Origin: Owenia fusiformis
Taxonomy: Eukaryota > Annelida > Polychaeta > Sabellida > Oweniidae
Assembly (NCBI GenBank): GCA_903813345.2
Contig: CAIIXF020000010.1
Location: 12,777,181 to 12,841,180 of the forward strand
Length of the DNA: 64,000 nucleotides
Direction of reading: 5' to 3'
Shown: one piece after another, positions 13,701-28,700 of the stretch
Layout of the letters: every line of letters begins with the position of its first letter
Position numbering within the stretch: the first letter of the stretch is position 1
Notes under the pieces: generated by a model
Database searches by the model: none
What the model saw: only the letters and a program-made list of their open reading frames with translations
What the model was told of the DNA's origin: nothing
Made by a program: the position numbers and the translations under genes

Positions 13701-16700
13701 TGTAAGAGAAGATTTTACTATAATTTGGCTCAGCTCTCAGTTGATATACAACGTTAACTATAAACATTATTTTACATCTACTTTAGTTGAAATTGGATTT
13801 ATCCATTTAAGAATTGATAAAGAATTGGGGTATTTTGTCCAGATAGATCAACATTTTTGTCAGAATTTATGAAATAAAAAGTTTGCACCCATTTGAGACA
13901 GAATTGGATTAGATAATGATGTTATGTGGTGTAGCGTGCCTGATTTTCAGCATTTTTGGATCAGCTTGCCTCTGTACCTGGATTTCACCGAATCATCTCA
14001 TCATCCCAGGTTATTGACTTTGAAGGTCATGCAGTGGATGTCCTTATCTTAATGATTTGTTTATATTTACCCTTTCTTGAGATTTGAACTTATATGACAC
14101 TTAAGAAACTATTATTGGTCATTTTATTGCTTTACATTATCCCGTTGCCATGGAAGTGCATTGTGTATGGTAAAAGGAAAAATGGAATTTAGTATAAAAA
14201 CTTTTTGTTCCGTTTGATAAAAGAACCATTTATTATTGGCTTTTATTACAAAAACCTTTTACTTATCAAATTTTCAAGTAGAGATGAACTATAAAAGGAA
14301 CATTTCCTGTTTTTTCGAAAATGGTCAATGTTTTAAAGTTAACTTCTAAGTGATTCTTGAAACTTAATCTAGTTAGCTGTGCTTAAAGTACGGTTTACAT
14401 TGATTAAAAATGCATTTTGAATAAAATGTATCTTTATAGTGCATGTTAAAGTAACATTATTTCGAATACTATAAGGGCTACTATTACACGCTGAGACGAC
14501 ATAACCTTCAGCTATTTGGTATAACCTTTAGCTAATTGAATCTGGGAAAATGTGACTTAAAATACATTTTGGGATAAGCAGAATCTATTTTGATTCTGTT
14601 CAGTGATTCAGACAGTGATAAGATATGGATGTGTGGCATTTCTTTTTTATCACGAATGCACTCGGAGATTTTCCCCACTTCCTGATCTCAACCACTAATA
14701 TATCATTAGTTCATCTTTGGATTCAAGACCCATGACATTTGTATTTTGTTAAGTTACGGAGAAGTGACTGAAATGTTGTTTGTATGTAGCATGTGAGATA
14801 ATTGGTCGATGCTGTCTGGCTGTTTGACAGCTGTCAGTCAAATTAAAAAGAAATACAAAACATATATTTCCAAATAACGTGTCTGTATTCAAACTTATAA
14901 TAATGATAATATTAAATAGAAGTTGCCCAAATTACACATATTAGACACATAGCTCTGGCATTAGCCTAACTTGTCAAAAAGTTTAAAAAAAATTATTTTG
15001 GGATTATACGAGGGGGTACTTCAGATCTTTTCATACCAAATTCCCTTTCAAATAATGACATATGGACAGACAACAACTAATTAAACCAAAATCACCATCA
15101 ACAGATGATTTATATTTCTATGAATTCTACACCTGAGGCGATAATATTTTTTAAGTTTTGGGTTAATCCAATGTCCAATGGCATTCATCCAGATTATACT
15201 GATACGTCAAATAATTTGACAGGGTTGGACTATTAGCTGTATATGTTAAGTGCGTTTTTTATAGCCAGCCGTGCTTGGTTCTCGATGGAGTAAAAATTAC
15301 AGTTATTTAACATTGTTGAATGGTGAGATACAACAGGTACTGGAGATAATGAAAAAGTCAGAGATGCTGTGATTATCTCATATATTGGATTAATTTTTAT
15401 CAAAGTGAAGGTAGGGGATTGTTTTTATGAGTTTTCAACTGTTTTTTGGCAACTACCGTAGGAGCATATTTTTTATAGATGGGCTATATTGTTATAATAT
15501 TACAAGTAAAGGAGCAAGTCAGGATATTGCAAACAATTTCAGACAATTCTAACTTGAATATTGAATCTTTCTTTTCTTCACCATGGGTGTATATTTTAGA
15601 CCCATCTGTCATCTTCAAGAAAAGTGGATATAATGATGATTTAGTTAATCAGACCTACCGGTACGTGATCTTAAAGGGGCAATGGACCAATCAACATACT
15701 TTTTCAAAAATATTGACCTAATTTTCACAAAAAATGCAACCTTTTATTATATTTTTGAATGCATAATAAGAATGTGTTTTGAGACATATTCTATTTCCTT
15801 AAAGGAAAAGTTGATTGCTCCAGGTACTTTAAAGATACTGAATTTGGATGACCAAAATATACTGAAACCAATGGATAGCATGAGATTTTTAATGGAGAAA
15901 TAACATGGGGAGCACTAATCTTAAAGCAATTAAGTTTTTCTTTCAAGAACTATTTGATACCTCAAAATAAAGAATAGTAATGCATTAAACATTGTAAAAA
16001 ATGATTGCATTTTTGGTGAAAATGAGGTCAACATCTTTGAAAAAGTGTGTTGATGGGTTGATTGCTAGTTAAATAGTTCCAAGTCTGATTTTGATAATGA
16101 TATAAAATAGTTGCTTCAGGATCTTCTGTAAATTAATAAAGAATGGGTATCGATATGGCGAACTTTTTGAACACACGTTTCTCTTAAACTAAGTCATCAA
16201 AGATTTCTGAAAATCTTACAAATTGTCAATTCAGTGGTCATCTTTTTAATGGTAACAATATAATTTGAAATAGATATACATATTTTCATCTATATTGTTT
16301 TAAAAAACACATCAAACACTTGTTTTGTTCATGGTATCATGTTTCCAGAGTGAAATGAAACATCTTTCCGAACCTCATTGGAACAAAACGACATAAACAC
16401 AACATGTTTAGGTCTCTCAATATTGTAATTGTACAAAGGAAATTTTGGTTCATTTTAAAAAAGTATCTTGTTAATGAAATAAAAGGTTTTTCTTGATTTT
16501 TATCTATTTTGGGGGGATTTTGTTTTAATTTTTTGAATACTTTTTTAAAATCAACCAAAAATTCCTTTGTATAACTTTAATATTGAGAGGTCTAAAAACA
16601 TGTTGTATATGCTATTTTGTTCCAACAAGGTTTGGAAAGACATTTTATTTCATTCTCAAGAATTGGTAGAAAGGAGCAAAAACAATCGCACTAAAAAACA

Positions 16701-19700
16701 AAAAATGTTAACAAAAACAGTTATATAAAATATTTCTAAATAATTTTCGCATTAAATTGTTGTCAATCAGTCAACATTACATAAAATAGCATGTTTTTTG
16801 AGAGAATGTTTTCAATGATTGGTTTAAGAGAAAAACATTGTTGAATTCAGTTCTCCATATCGATACCAATCCTTTGATGAATGATTGCCCATCATTGATA
16901 AATTACCTTTCTCATTGGAAGATGTCATTGTACCAATGAAAGATTGGAAATCACATATAAAATGGATATATTCTGACTGGAGGTAGCAATATGTAATTTT
17001 GTTTCAAAAACTTTTCGTGTTCTGAATGATTTTTAAAAATCTTAAATGAACCCTAGGTCACAATGCAATAATATAATTTTAAAATGACAGCAAAATGAGC
17101 GTCATAAAATAAAGCTTAATAATACAAGTGTGTGATCACAGGTTTTCTGGCTCTATTTGAAATGACACGAAAAGCCACTTCTTGGCATTTTTTCACAATT
17201 TGTTTTTGTTATACTTCAAGTTAAAGAATGTGGTATGGTCTCCTTTGTAAATGTTTAACTATCCATCTAGACCTTTTAAATGTGACTAATTGTTTACTCT
17301 TTGAGGTTGACTTCGAAAAGATATACAGCTTCGAAGAATGTGATAAATAGAATGCGTAATTTCAGTTTTATTAGTGTTAAGTATTAAATTCTTTCTTGTA
17401 AGTTTACAACTATTAACCCTTTTTAAGCGCACGATCTTCTTATAAGAGATAATTCTTTGATTAAGTCTCTATCCAATCAGAATGTGTCGTTGGAAAAATT
17501 TGACTTTACATTTTCTGCCAATAAGTAGATGACATCTATTTCACATTCAAATTCCCATAAAAGGCCTTGAAAGCAACATTTGGGATCATTAAGACCAGCA
17601 TCAATTTAATCTGTTAAATCATTTGTAGTAGTCAGAGGAGAGTATAGCTAGCTCATGGGGATAAAGGGTAAGGTTATGAAATGTGATTTTGACATTTTAG
17701 CGAACACCTGGATTTGAATAATCCTCTTTTGGAAGAAGTCGTTAAATTTTTTAGAAGCGTTATTGTAAGAAATTTTGATTTTTATGGTCTTTAGATGGCA
17801 ACAAAAATGTTAGATTGCATGATGTTCCATAAAACGTTTTGCTTGTATATAAACGTGTATCTTGAATTATAAAGAATTTGTAGTTGGATTATAATATGCA
17901 GTATGTTAACAGATTTACTTCATGTATCTCTGCAGAAGTTAATACAGTGAAACACCTCTAGAAGTGGAACACCTCTGTTAATGGAACACTTTTCAAGTCC
18001 CAAAGTATAAGTAGAACACCTCCTAAATGGAACACTTTTTTAAATGTATAAAATGTGTTCTACTTAGACAGGTTTTACTGTGCATAAAACAATACATAAT
18101 CATGAAAAATATTTAACACCATTTTACGGGTGGGAACCATGCTTAAACTTCGCAATATTTACTTAAAACCTTAAGGATGCAATTCTGAATATTTTAAGTC
18201 AAAAGTTGTAAAAAAGTCAATAAAGAGTTCAAAGTTCAGTTTGAAGAGTGTCATAATTCAAAAGAAGCTTGTTCGTTTTCTATATTTGTACAATTGCTTT
18301 GAAGCAGGTCATAGTAACCTCTATTATATTTTCAGTTCTGAGAAATACCCTAGATCTTTTTATCATCATATTTGATCACCAATATTGTTGTAGATCCTTT
18401 TGTTGGTGTGTGCCTTATCTTTACATATAGATGTAAGGACTAAGGAGTGACTTAACTGGATGGGATGATACCTTATTATTATACAAGGCACTGTAATATG
18501 TATTGTTATGATTAGATTATTAACAGATGTAAATGAAATAACAATTTTTAAAACGGACATGATATTTTCTTTCTTAGAGATATCATGAACTAACATGATA
18601 ATATGATATATTTCTATGGTTGACATTCTGTCTTGAAATCTTGTTCACTGAAAAATTGAAAGATTATAAATGGTAGAATTATTGAAATTATAATTGAATC
18701 TGAAATCAATTTTGAGATTAATACTTCTAGGGCAACATAATGTTATGCTCAGGAGAAGGTTGATCAGTTTATATCATAGCTTGTACCAATAAAATCTGAA
18801 ATCTTGAACCATCAGATGTAGATACACTTATTTCTTATAATGTTTACACATGCCATCTTTACAAACATTGAAGTGTTAGAAACTACAACAGTCTCACATC
18901 TTATAATTTCCTTTCACTGGTAGGGTTATAAACAAAAGGATTCATTTGTTTTCTTGCATAAAGTTTGTGAACCCCTCTCTACATTTCTTTACAAAGGTAA
19001 ATTTATAAGATATAATTAGCAAAAATTCATTTTGTATACTGTAAATGAATAAAAGTTTAATGTGGATTGAATCAAAAATTAATATTAATCGTGGCATAAA
19101 AATTTCAAGTCAAGATGCCTTTTATGCATAATTCCAGTTCAAAAGCATTCCTAAGATAGAAAATACTTTCTCTGGTACTTCAACCATCTTACTGTACGTC
19201 TTAATAACATGATAGTCTTTGACTCCGCCATAACCCTGCATTCTCTGCCATAACCCTCCACCGCTCTCAAATAAACCTGGATTTTTGCAAACACTTGTCT
19301 GTGTTTATTTCGAGTCACTCGAGACTTTGGGCAAATGTTGGTGTATGTGGCGGACGACTAAATCAGAAATTTAACGTAAGTGGGCAAATAATTATGGATA
19401 TCGATATCACTGAGTAAATAAGCGATACTTTCATGACAAGTGATATAGAGATAGGAATAGGTGGATAATTAATGAAGTAGAAGTCTCTTTGGGATATGAT
19501 TATTAACTATGTGATGTCATTAGATTTTAGTCTCTATAGTCTCACTGTATAGTTGATATAGAAACTGTAGGTGTAGAGAATCCTTGTGCAAGTGGATGAA
19601 ACACTCAATTTGGACTAAGATTTATATAAAAAGGTATGTACCATTACATGTATACTATAACTGAATTAAGATTTGTTAGAGTTAATGATAATCTGATTTC

Positions 19701-22700
19701 AAGATCACATCATATGAGTCTTAGTTGATAACCATTCGAAGGATGAAATCAAGATATTTTTGTATGAATCTGAGTTGGTCTCAAAATTTAGATTTAGGCA
19801 TTATTTGTAAAAGAAAATATGGCTGATGGCATTTTGCATTAGCAAATATAGTATTTAGTAGAGTATTGAGACAGCCCTTGACTTTAAGCTTTATGTTTTT
19901 CTTAATATATTGACACAAAGGTGTCAGTTGTTACAATATCAAATAGTCAAGGTGTGATACACTATAACACTATCCCTAATCTTTTCAAATCAGAACAATA
20001 CACCAAAAGTTACAAAAAGTTTCTATTTGCTTGTTTGTCTGGGGAATTCTGACTTCAAAATGGTCGATAAGGAAGTCAGAATTTTATCAACGCAATTTGT
20101 GGTTGGATGTTAAGTGGTGTCTTACCATTAAACTATGTGTTTTCTTAGTGATTCCTAGGACTCCTTCCGAAATCACTGCGTAGAGTTTAAAGTTGAATTG
20201 ATTTGATATATAAAGGCATTCAAGCAGGTACATGTAATTAAAAAAATGATGCATTTAGTTTTTTGTACATGAGTCTACTGCCACAAATATGTGCTAAACT
20301 TCGCTCAGTGATCCTTGATTTTAATTAGACAAAATAATTCAAGTTCTTTTCATTGTGTAGAACCACAGAAGGAACACAAGAAATTTCAAACCATATGTCA
20401 TTGATTTGATGCTGATGACTCATTTGAAATATGATTTCTAAAATGTTAGTGCTTAATCATTTTCCATTTCCAAATAAGGGTCGAGATTTAGTTAACAAGT
20501 CAAAGAGCATCTGGCTGGCTGGTATTGATCATTGAACTCAAGATCGTCAATGACATTTGTATATCTGGAATTCAATTGAAATGTGTAAGTTGCTTTGTTT
20601 ATATTCCTAATTAGTACAAACATCATTGATCTTATATGGAAAGTGTACTGTTCATGCTGTCAAGCACATTGAAGTAAGTTTGTGGTACTTCCTTTAACAT
20701 TTCTTGAAATTTGTAGAAATGGATGAAATGAGACTTAGACACTTCTCCCTCAGGAGACAATGCAAGGAATGGAGATCAAATAAACAAACAATCAATCAAC
20801 CAATCAATCAATCAAACAAAGGAATTCTACCACATCAAGATACAATATTACAATGTAATAACTTATAATAGTATGTGAACCATATTTGAGCTTTGTCTCT
20901 CTGTCCTTATAAACACAAATTGGAGAGAACTATTATAGATAAAGGAGAGGAGGGGGGGGGCACAGCTAGGAAACAGCTTTTGGTAGAAAAAAATGTATTT
21001 GTATTTTCCCATTTGACTCTTGTATTATGTTCATCTGTTCATTTTGGTTTTCTATAAGGTTTATCTATTGGGTATCATCAAAGGTTATAAAATCATCAAT
21101 TGTGTTACTCTTTATAGCCATCGATTGTTCAATTCTTAGAATATCCACTCGTTTGTATTCCTCTTGTGCGAGTGTTGAAGAATGCGCTGAATGTTGATTC
21201 TATGTAGGGCCTCTGTTATATCAACACATCGTGGCATTAAGTCGTTTTGTAGATGTTTGAGCCACCCGAGGCTAGGCACACTTTTAATGTGCATTTTCAC
21301 ATATCAAAGAATTTAATAATTATGAATATAAAACATTAATTAAAATACCTCTAAGGTTTAATCTGAATGCTAGATTTAAAAAAATGTTAATGTACTTAAT
21401 GCACATTAATCATGAGAATGTTGATTTAAAAAAATCTTTCCCCTCACTCAAGATTATATGTAACGTCTTGATATATGGCCTGATATATACATGTTGTGTT
21501 AAAATAAAGGATTGGGCAGGGGTCATTTTGACACTTTATAAAGTTGTAAAAATAGTAAATAAATTAATATATAAGCTGGTTATTTTTTTTACTCTACCAG
21601 AAATGATTGTTAATATACCTTTAAAACTTCAAATGGTCAAAACTGTACAGATGCCAAATAAGGAATAGTGATATAGGATTTTTTTTCATTATTTTATTTG
21701 GCTGGCTTAATATTTTATATCCGGACATCCTAAGTTGAGCTGTGTAATATTATATCAAATGTCAATAATTTGTACAAATGTGTATTTTACCAAGTAAAAC
21801 CTTGTTTGTGTGTACTGTAAACTTAGTTCATAATTCTGTGTGTTTATCTTTTATTTATATATAGAGTTATGTGTGTGTCCACATTGAAGTACCGAAGTAA
21901 CCGTCATCATCTTTTTCCCATTCTTTGCCAAAAGGGGAAGCCTTACAGTTAATTTTAGGATGGAATTTGTGACCTTCGAGATAAGTCATACTACTTTTTT
22001 TTTTATATGTATTCACGTGCTTAGATAGCACTTTTTATTATTGTTTACTCAAGGATTGACACAGAATATGTGACAAAAATCTATTAACCGTAGGACTGTG
22101 AGAGAATCCTTGTTAATATTAACACACGACAATTTGACACATACGGTACAATGTATTTACATAATATTATCATTAGATTATTTTCTTTATTTATTTGACA
22201 AAATAGCCCTTTAAAACACTGCAAAGATCTTCTTCACAATAAAATGACTGCTCAAAACATCTAAAATGAACCGCCATATTCAAGATATGATTTGAAAGGT
22301 GTTTTTTCTATAAGTATGTTTGAATTTGGAAATATAAAAAGGACAGAATTTATCAATTTCAGTGAAAAATCTTTTCAAATTGTCTAAGAAAGTGACCAGA
22401 TCAGCTTTACAATGGATTTTAACACGGGTTATCAATTTCACACCCAAAGTGAAAGATGCGAAAATAGAGCTGTCAATCAAATTCTGAAAAATTTTGAGAA
22501 TAGGAATTTGACATTGAATTGAACAGTTGGTCAAATGTAAATAAAAGAAATGCAACGTCTATATGCATGAAACTCTTAAGACACATTCAATAGAAAGAAT
22601 AAATAAAGATTATGAAATACCAGTTTCTTTATCCCCGAATACTGAAGGGCCCTTTCTTCCAATGCAAATCTGGATTTTCTATTCTGAATTAAAGTTTATT

Positions 22701-25700
22701 TTGGTTAAGAATTAACATAAGGTAGTTCCAAGAGCCATTTCCTCCACCATGCAGGTTTTTACATTGAAAGGTTTCCCATGATTTTCTACTGGTTCAGTAA
22801 CTTGAAGTTAAACAAGCTTAGGTCAGTGTTGACTATGCACCCATATTTTACATGAGGTTCAACATGGGAGTGGAGAGATACATACACTATAGTCAGTTTT
22901 ATCAAGAACACATATTCTGAGTGTATACTGTTCTTATGCTTGAGACATAGTGTGGAAATGAAACCTTTAATGGATTATACAATAGGATAATTATGAACAC
23001 GAATGAAACAATAGAATCAATATAATGAATAGAATTCTTGAAAAATAAACAATACTATTTGAAGGCTAATCAATATGCATATAATGTATATGCAGTGTAT
23101 ACTGACATGGCTATAGTCAATAAAAGAAAAATTAATACTGAATGAATATTTTAAGATCCTCACATTTAGAGATGTGACAACTTCAAGCGATGTCAAAGAT
23201 AGAATCTTAGAATCATAAACTGAAAGGATACTTTGATTTATATAACATTGAAGGTCGCCAAATGGAATTGACCTTTGCTGTAGATATATGTAAGATGGAC
23301 CTAATACACAGACTTCAAGTGGACAATATTGATGCCCTTAACAACTGTGATAACACCAATGATACAACTGATACATCTTGTGACAACAATGCTATCATAT
23401 CTGTGGTATTTATGACTGACAGTTAACTCATCATATTACTTATCATAATCCAATATACATTCTCTTATCCAACTGTTTGACATTAACAGGAGTTGGTCAA
23501 AGTTAAGGTCAAATATCACTGAAAATTTGACACAAACAACTCGTATAGGAGTCAATATTAAGGTCAACGGGAAAAATAATTGACAGAAACAACTTCATAT
23601 GAGCAGGCATATATAAGTAATAATTCAAAGTTGATGTTGTAGTGAAACTAGAATTCAACTTGTTTCAGATTTAAGGTGACATTTAATGGGAGAATAAAGG
23701 TGTAGGATATGGTATGTGGAGTACCTAAGCTATAAACTTGCCAAGGACAACCTGCATTCACACTTCATATAAACTTTGCCAAAAAACACAAAGTCATCGC
23801 ATATTAATGCATAGGTCAGATGATTATGTGTTGACTTTTAATTACCAGGTATACAATTAACAAGGAGTTAATGTATGATAGATATTATTGTAAGAATCAT
23901 AAAGGAGGATTATATTTTGCCATATTTGGTCATATAAGGGATTAGTCATTATGAGTTGCTGTAGCTGCTTTGGTCGTAGGTCAAGTAAGTATCAAACATG
24001 AAGTGTTTAACTTAGGAAATACTTCACAAATATGTGATCATGTTATGTTAAGAGTTAGGTTTGCATACCAGAACATTCATAGGATATGGCATTAACATGC
24101 AAAATGTCACTACCTACCATTTGTTACAGATTCTGACCATCGAACACCAACCATCAAACACCAACTGCTACCCACTGTTTATTAAAAAAAGTTGGAGACT
24201 ATAAGAATGTGTCACTACTTTTGGCATTATTTTACCCCAAGTACCAATGAAGTCAAACAAAAAGGCAACCACCTTTTAAAAAAATTGAAATTTAAAAAAA
24301 CATTCATGTTTTGTACCGTCATGTTTTTCCAGATCCTAAAGAGGAGGAAACAGTGCCACCTATTGTTGAAAAAACTGCTGGTGATACATCAAAATTGGGG
24401 GCAACCAACCTGAGCTTCATCCCTGATGTGATACAAAAGAAACAGAATGGTTTAGATGTTAACAATGGAGAATTGAACAAAGAAAAGGAATCTTTACAGG
24501 AGATAGATCCAATTAAAAGCCCTGAGTTCGAACCTAAGCCTGTATCAGATATTAAAAGTGTACATGTAAATGGTAGCACAAAGGAGACCAGTGATACTTC
24601 AGAACCAATTGTTGCAGTGAATAGTGCCACAACAGCAGTTGAAATAGTTGATTTGAATGACATGAAAGATACACACAGAGAACAAGCCATTGATACAGTC
24701 TCAACTGAATCTAAAGCAGTAAATGGAAAAATAATTGAATCAGAGAATGCCAATGTGAAAATTATTCCTACACCAGGAAACGATTCTGCAACCTCAGACC
24801 CTGTTAAGATCACAAGGATGCAGTCTGAGACAAGTACCGATACGAGGTCTTCTACAAGCACCCCAAGCTTTCCAAGGTTGCCACCAGATGGCGATGAATT
24901 CCCAGAACATTACACAGATGGAGAAGGCCACATTGTTGTTCCAATTCTCAAACCTGGAGATGAGGATCTAATTATTAAAAATGTCAGTCTGAATAATGAT
25001 GCCCCACCTCTCCCATCATCTGTCCCCCCTCTACCAACAGGCCCCCCACCTCCTGTACCCCCTGTTGATGATAGCATAGGAGATGGCCCATCACCATCGG
25101 ACCTCAATGATATATCAACAACAGATGATGATACATCATTTGGTGAACTAGATAAGAAGGACACTATGAGTATTGATGCAATGGAGCTACTTTCACAATT
25201 TCATCCTAGCCTTTTAGACAGGTCCAAACCAGAGGAAACTGTCACTGAGGCTCCCCCTATGCAAATAGATACAATGGATACAAAGCTCAAAAATGGACTA
25301 TCAGATAAAAATGACAATAGAATCAAAGGTGAAGTAACATTAGATGTTAACCTAAACAAAACAGAAGTAACATCCTCCAATCTATCCAGTCCACCCGCCA
25401 AGGTTCTAAGTGCCTGGGAGTACCCGGCCCCAGCTCCCTCAAAAGAAGAACCAGTCGAAACAAATGGCCTTAAAGATGATGTTTTTGATAATCTACCAGC
25501 CCCCACCAAATCCAGCACATTACCAGTTTTATCTAAAGGAAAGCCTCCAAATTATGACTTGTATGGAGCCAGAAGTGAAAGAACTGCATCTCCAGCTGTA
25601 GAAGTGAATGGAACATGTGGTGACTCCATCAAGTCAGATTCTCCAGTGCCATCTATAACATCTCCTGGGAGATCATCCAGCATTGGTTCAGGATCTCTCA

Positions 25701-28700
25701 GTCTGTCCAGAGATGGGTCAGTCTCCCCTAATCTTGCATCAAGTAGTGAATTATCAAGGTGGCGTCGGGCAAGTGTTGACTCTGATAACGAGAGTGTCTC
25801 CTCAAGATCATCCAGTGGAAGTTCTAGGAGGTCATCATGGGCGCCACCTTTATTGAGCCAAAGTAAACAACGCCGACCATCATCCATTATTGAATCCATA
25901 AACGAACAGAAGAAAAGTGAAGGCTCCAAACTGAAGGGCCTCCAGGTGCCAGGATCTACCTCCTCTGCAAGGAGGGTTTCTACTGGGAAAGTTGCAGATA
26001 TGCCCAAATTAGGAGGAGTAAAAACCTTATTGCCACCATTGAAGAAAGACTTGGGTTCTATTCCTGTTAAATTTGATGCCAGTAGGAAGAGCCAAACATT
26101 ACCAATTAGACCTACGAGGCAAAGTTTGCCAGGTAATTTATCGTATAAACCATTCAGTCTGAAATCAACCACCACACCGTCGACTGGTGATATATCAGAG
26201 GAGGAAGTGTCACCAGCCAAACAAGGGAAAACTAAATCACCAGTTAGCATTCAAAAGACTCCACCAATAAAATCACCACGGCGACAGCCAGTATTCACTT
26301 CTCCAGATGTCACCAAGATAGAACCAAAAAATGAAATTGTAATTGACACTGGAACCCATACAATGCATCAGGAAACCCCTGAAAGTATAGCTCTTCCTGA
26401 TAGTTCCCCACCTGAATTGCCATCCTCTCCGCCAATATTACCAGCATCTCCTCGACCGACAGACGATTCTGTTATATTGAGGGTTGAGAAGAAGTCAGTA
26501 ACACTACAAGAAACACCACCAGACCTTCCATCCTCCATGCCAACTTTACCAGTCTCTTCACGACCTTCTGAAGATGATATCATAGTAACTTCTGACAAAA
26601 AATCATTCAAACTACCCCAGTCTTCACCACCAAAAATACCTGCAGACACTGAACCTATTGTTAGTAAATCTAGTCCTTTATTAAGTGCAACAAGACCACA
26701 GGTGTCCCTTAAGCATGAATGGGTCACAAAAACACCTGACACTGACGCTCCATCTATCCCGTCAAACACATACCCTGCTGTTGATAAACCTCTCAAAATT
26801 ACACCAGAGACATCCAACTCTACAGTTTATTCAAGCCAGATTAGTTCTCCTCGTAAGGTGACAGACAAACCAAATGTGAGCACCTTGGAAATAGGAGAGC
26901 CTACCTCTGTCAAGATCACCATCAACTCCCCAGCAAAAAGGACTCCATCACTAAATGTTGAATCATTACCAAGATCACCTGCTGCAGTTGAAGTTCATGA
27001 AGATACCGAGTCTTCAGATGATGATGATCTGCTTAATGAGATTGATGCATTGATGGCTAAAAGCCAAAAGAAGTCCCCTGTGTTTTCCTCATCAACTGTC
27101 GTCTCACTGGCTCCCACAATTCAGGGAAGAACAAAGCCACAGAATGTATATCCCCCTGTGGAGGCAAATCTTTCCCCATCTAAAGTTACAATTGGGAGAA
27201 CCCAACCCGATGCGCCATCTATCCCAGCAACAAAAATAAACATTCAGACTACATCTATAAAAACAGAAATCCTATCTGAAAAACCAGAGTCTAACTTTGA
27301 ACCTATTGCTATATCAGTTAACCCCACATCAATGAAAATACAATCAATAGACAATAAGCCAGAAGATACAAAGGTCAAACCTGTAGAAATCAAAGGACCC
27401 TTTGCAAATACAAAGGTCGAACCTGTAGATGAGCAAAACACTGCTCCTGTTCTGCCTCCATCACAGCCACCCAAACTGGTAGAACCTGAAACGAAAGTTG
27501 AACCAAAGACAGTGGAAGGACAAGAACCCTGTAATGAGAAAACTGCAGTTGAGAAATCTAAACTGACTGATACAGAAATATTTGATTCAAAACCATCCCG
27601 TCCCTCTGTTACCAGAGGTGCTATTGAGATGACCCACACTGATACAAATAGTACTTCATATTCTTCAAAATCCTTAACTCCAGAGACAAAATCCCGCACC
27701 AGTCGCTACAGCTCTGACAGTTCACCAAGTCGATATAACGCTGAATCGACAACTCCCGAAGTCCGACCTCGCTCCAGTCGTTATAGCTCTGACAGCTCGC
27801 CAAGTCGATACAGTGGAGGATCTTCGACCCAAGAAACCCGACCACGCTCAAGTCGCTATAGCTTTGACAGTTCAACGAGGGAACCATACTCCAGTAGAGC
27901 TGATAGGCTATCAACATCTAGGTATAGCAGTGATTCCTGGAGGACTGATAGGTTAACCACTAAGCCTGTTAGTGAGGATGCTCCATGTGGTAAAATACGT
28001 AAGTTTATGAACCTGTTATAAAAATTGAACATTCATCATTGTAAAACAGATATGTTTAACTTGTATAATGAGTGAGATAGCAATGCCCAAAGGCAACATT
28101 TCAACATACCAAACTCCTTGGTATGTTTGAAAGTACACAACAGAGTCAGGGTTATATTGTTTCGATCAATGCTCACTATACTGTATGTCATTGTCATCTC
28201 ATTATATTGAGTGTCATGTTTACATTTGGGGAAAACAAAATGTGTCTCCTTTGTATATATCCATACATTTATATATGGACAAAAAATAATTAACATTTTA
28301 CTGACCAGCACATATAATTTTTTGATTCCGTCCTGTTACAGTGAGCACAGAGCCTGATGGGACCAAGACAATAGAGATCACCAGGGGAGAGTATGGCCGT
28401 ACAGGGCTGGGCTTCAGCTTAGAGGGGGGCAAGGGATCAGCCTTGGGGGATAGACCTATGGCAGTAAAGAAACTTTTTAAAGGTGAGTTTGAAGGGAAGA
28501 AGTATAGAAGTATGATATTAGATGTTCAATAGTAAATAAATGAATGACAAGCTTCCAGATGCTGGTCCATTAACACGTGTTGATTTCTCGCACATATTGC
28601 CTTGGAAATCATTGATCAAAATGTTTCACATTAAACTGTAATGAGCAAATTTTTGAACCTAAGTATATATCATTTCATACACGATTAAACGTGGCAAAAC

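Larger units (their letters stand above)
10681..24332 (+). other. 13.6-kb intron of the PDZ gene
   Basis: Mostly AT-rich non-coding DNA. Features that stand out are listed separately: a possible cassette exon (13405-13548), two adjacent inverted-repeat elements (15671-16073 and 16141-16875), a pogo/Tigger-like miniature element (17945-18082), and an alternative first exon near the 3' end (23951-23984). A purine-rich tract lies at 10905-10995. An (AATC)n microsatellite lies at about 20789-20816. A somewhat GC-richer block at 11700-11950 carries inverted ACGTCA and GGACC motifs and may be a decayed DNA transposon. Confidence 0.6.

Noticed and set aside
15479-15903. Two overlapping short open frames
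   Set aside because: They run through one arm of the inverted-repeat element at 15671-16073 and have no domain or codon signal.
19170-19380. GC-richer block ending in AAC|GTAAGT as a second alternative first exon of the PDZ gene
   Set aside because: No ATG in a useful frame and no clear promoter motifs; a short AATAAAC/GTTTATT inverted pair points rather to a repeat.
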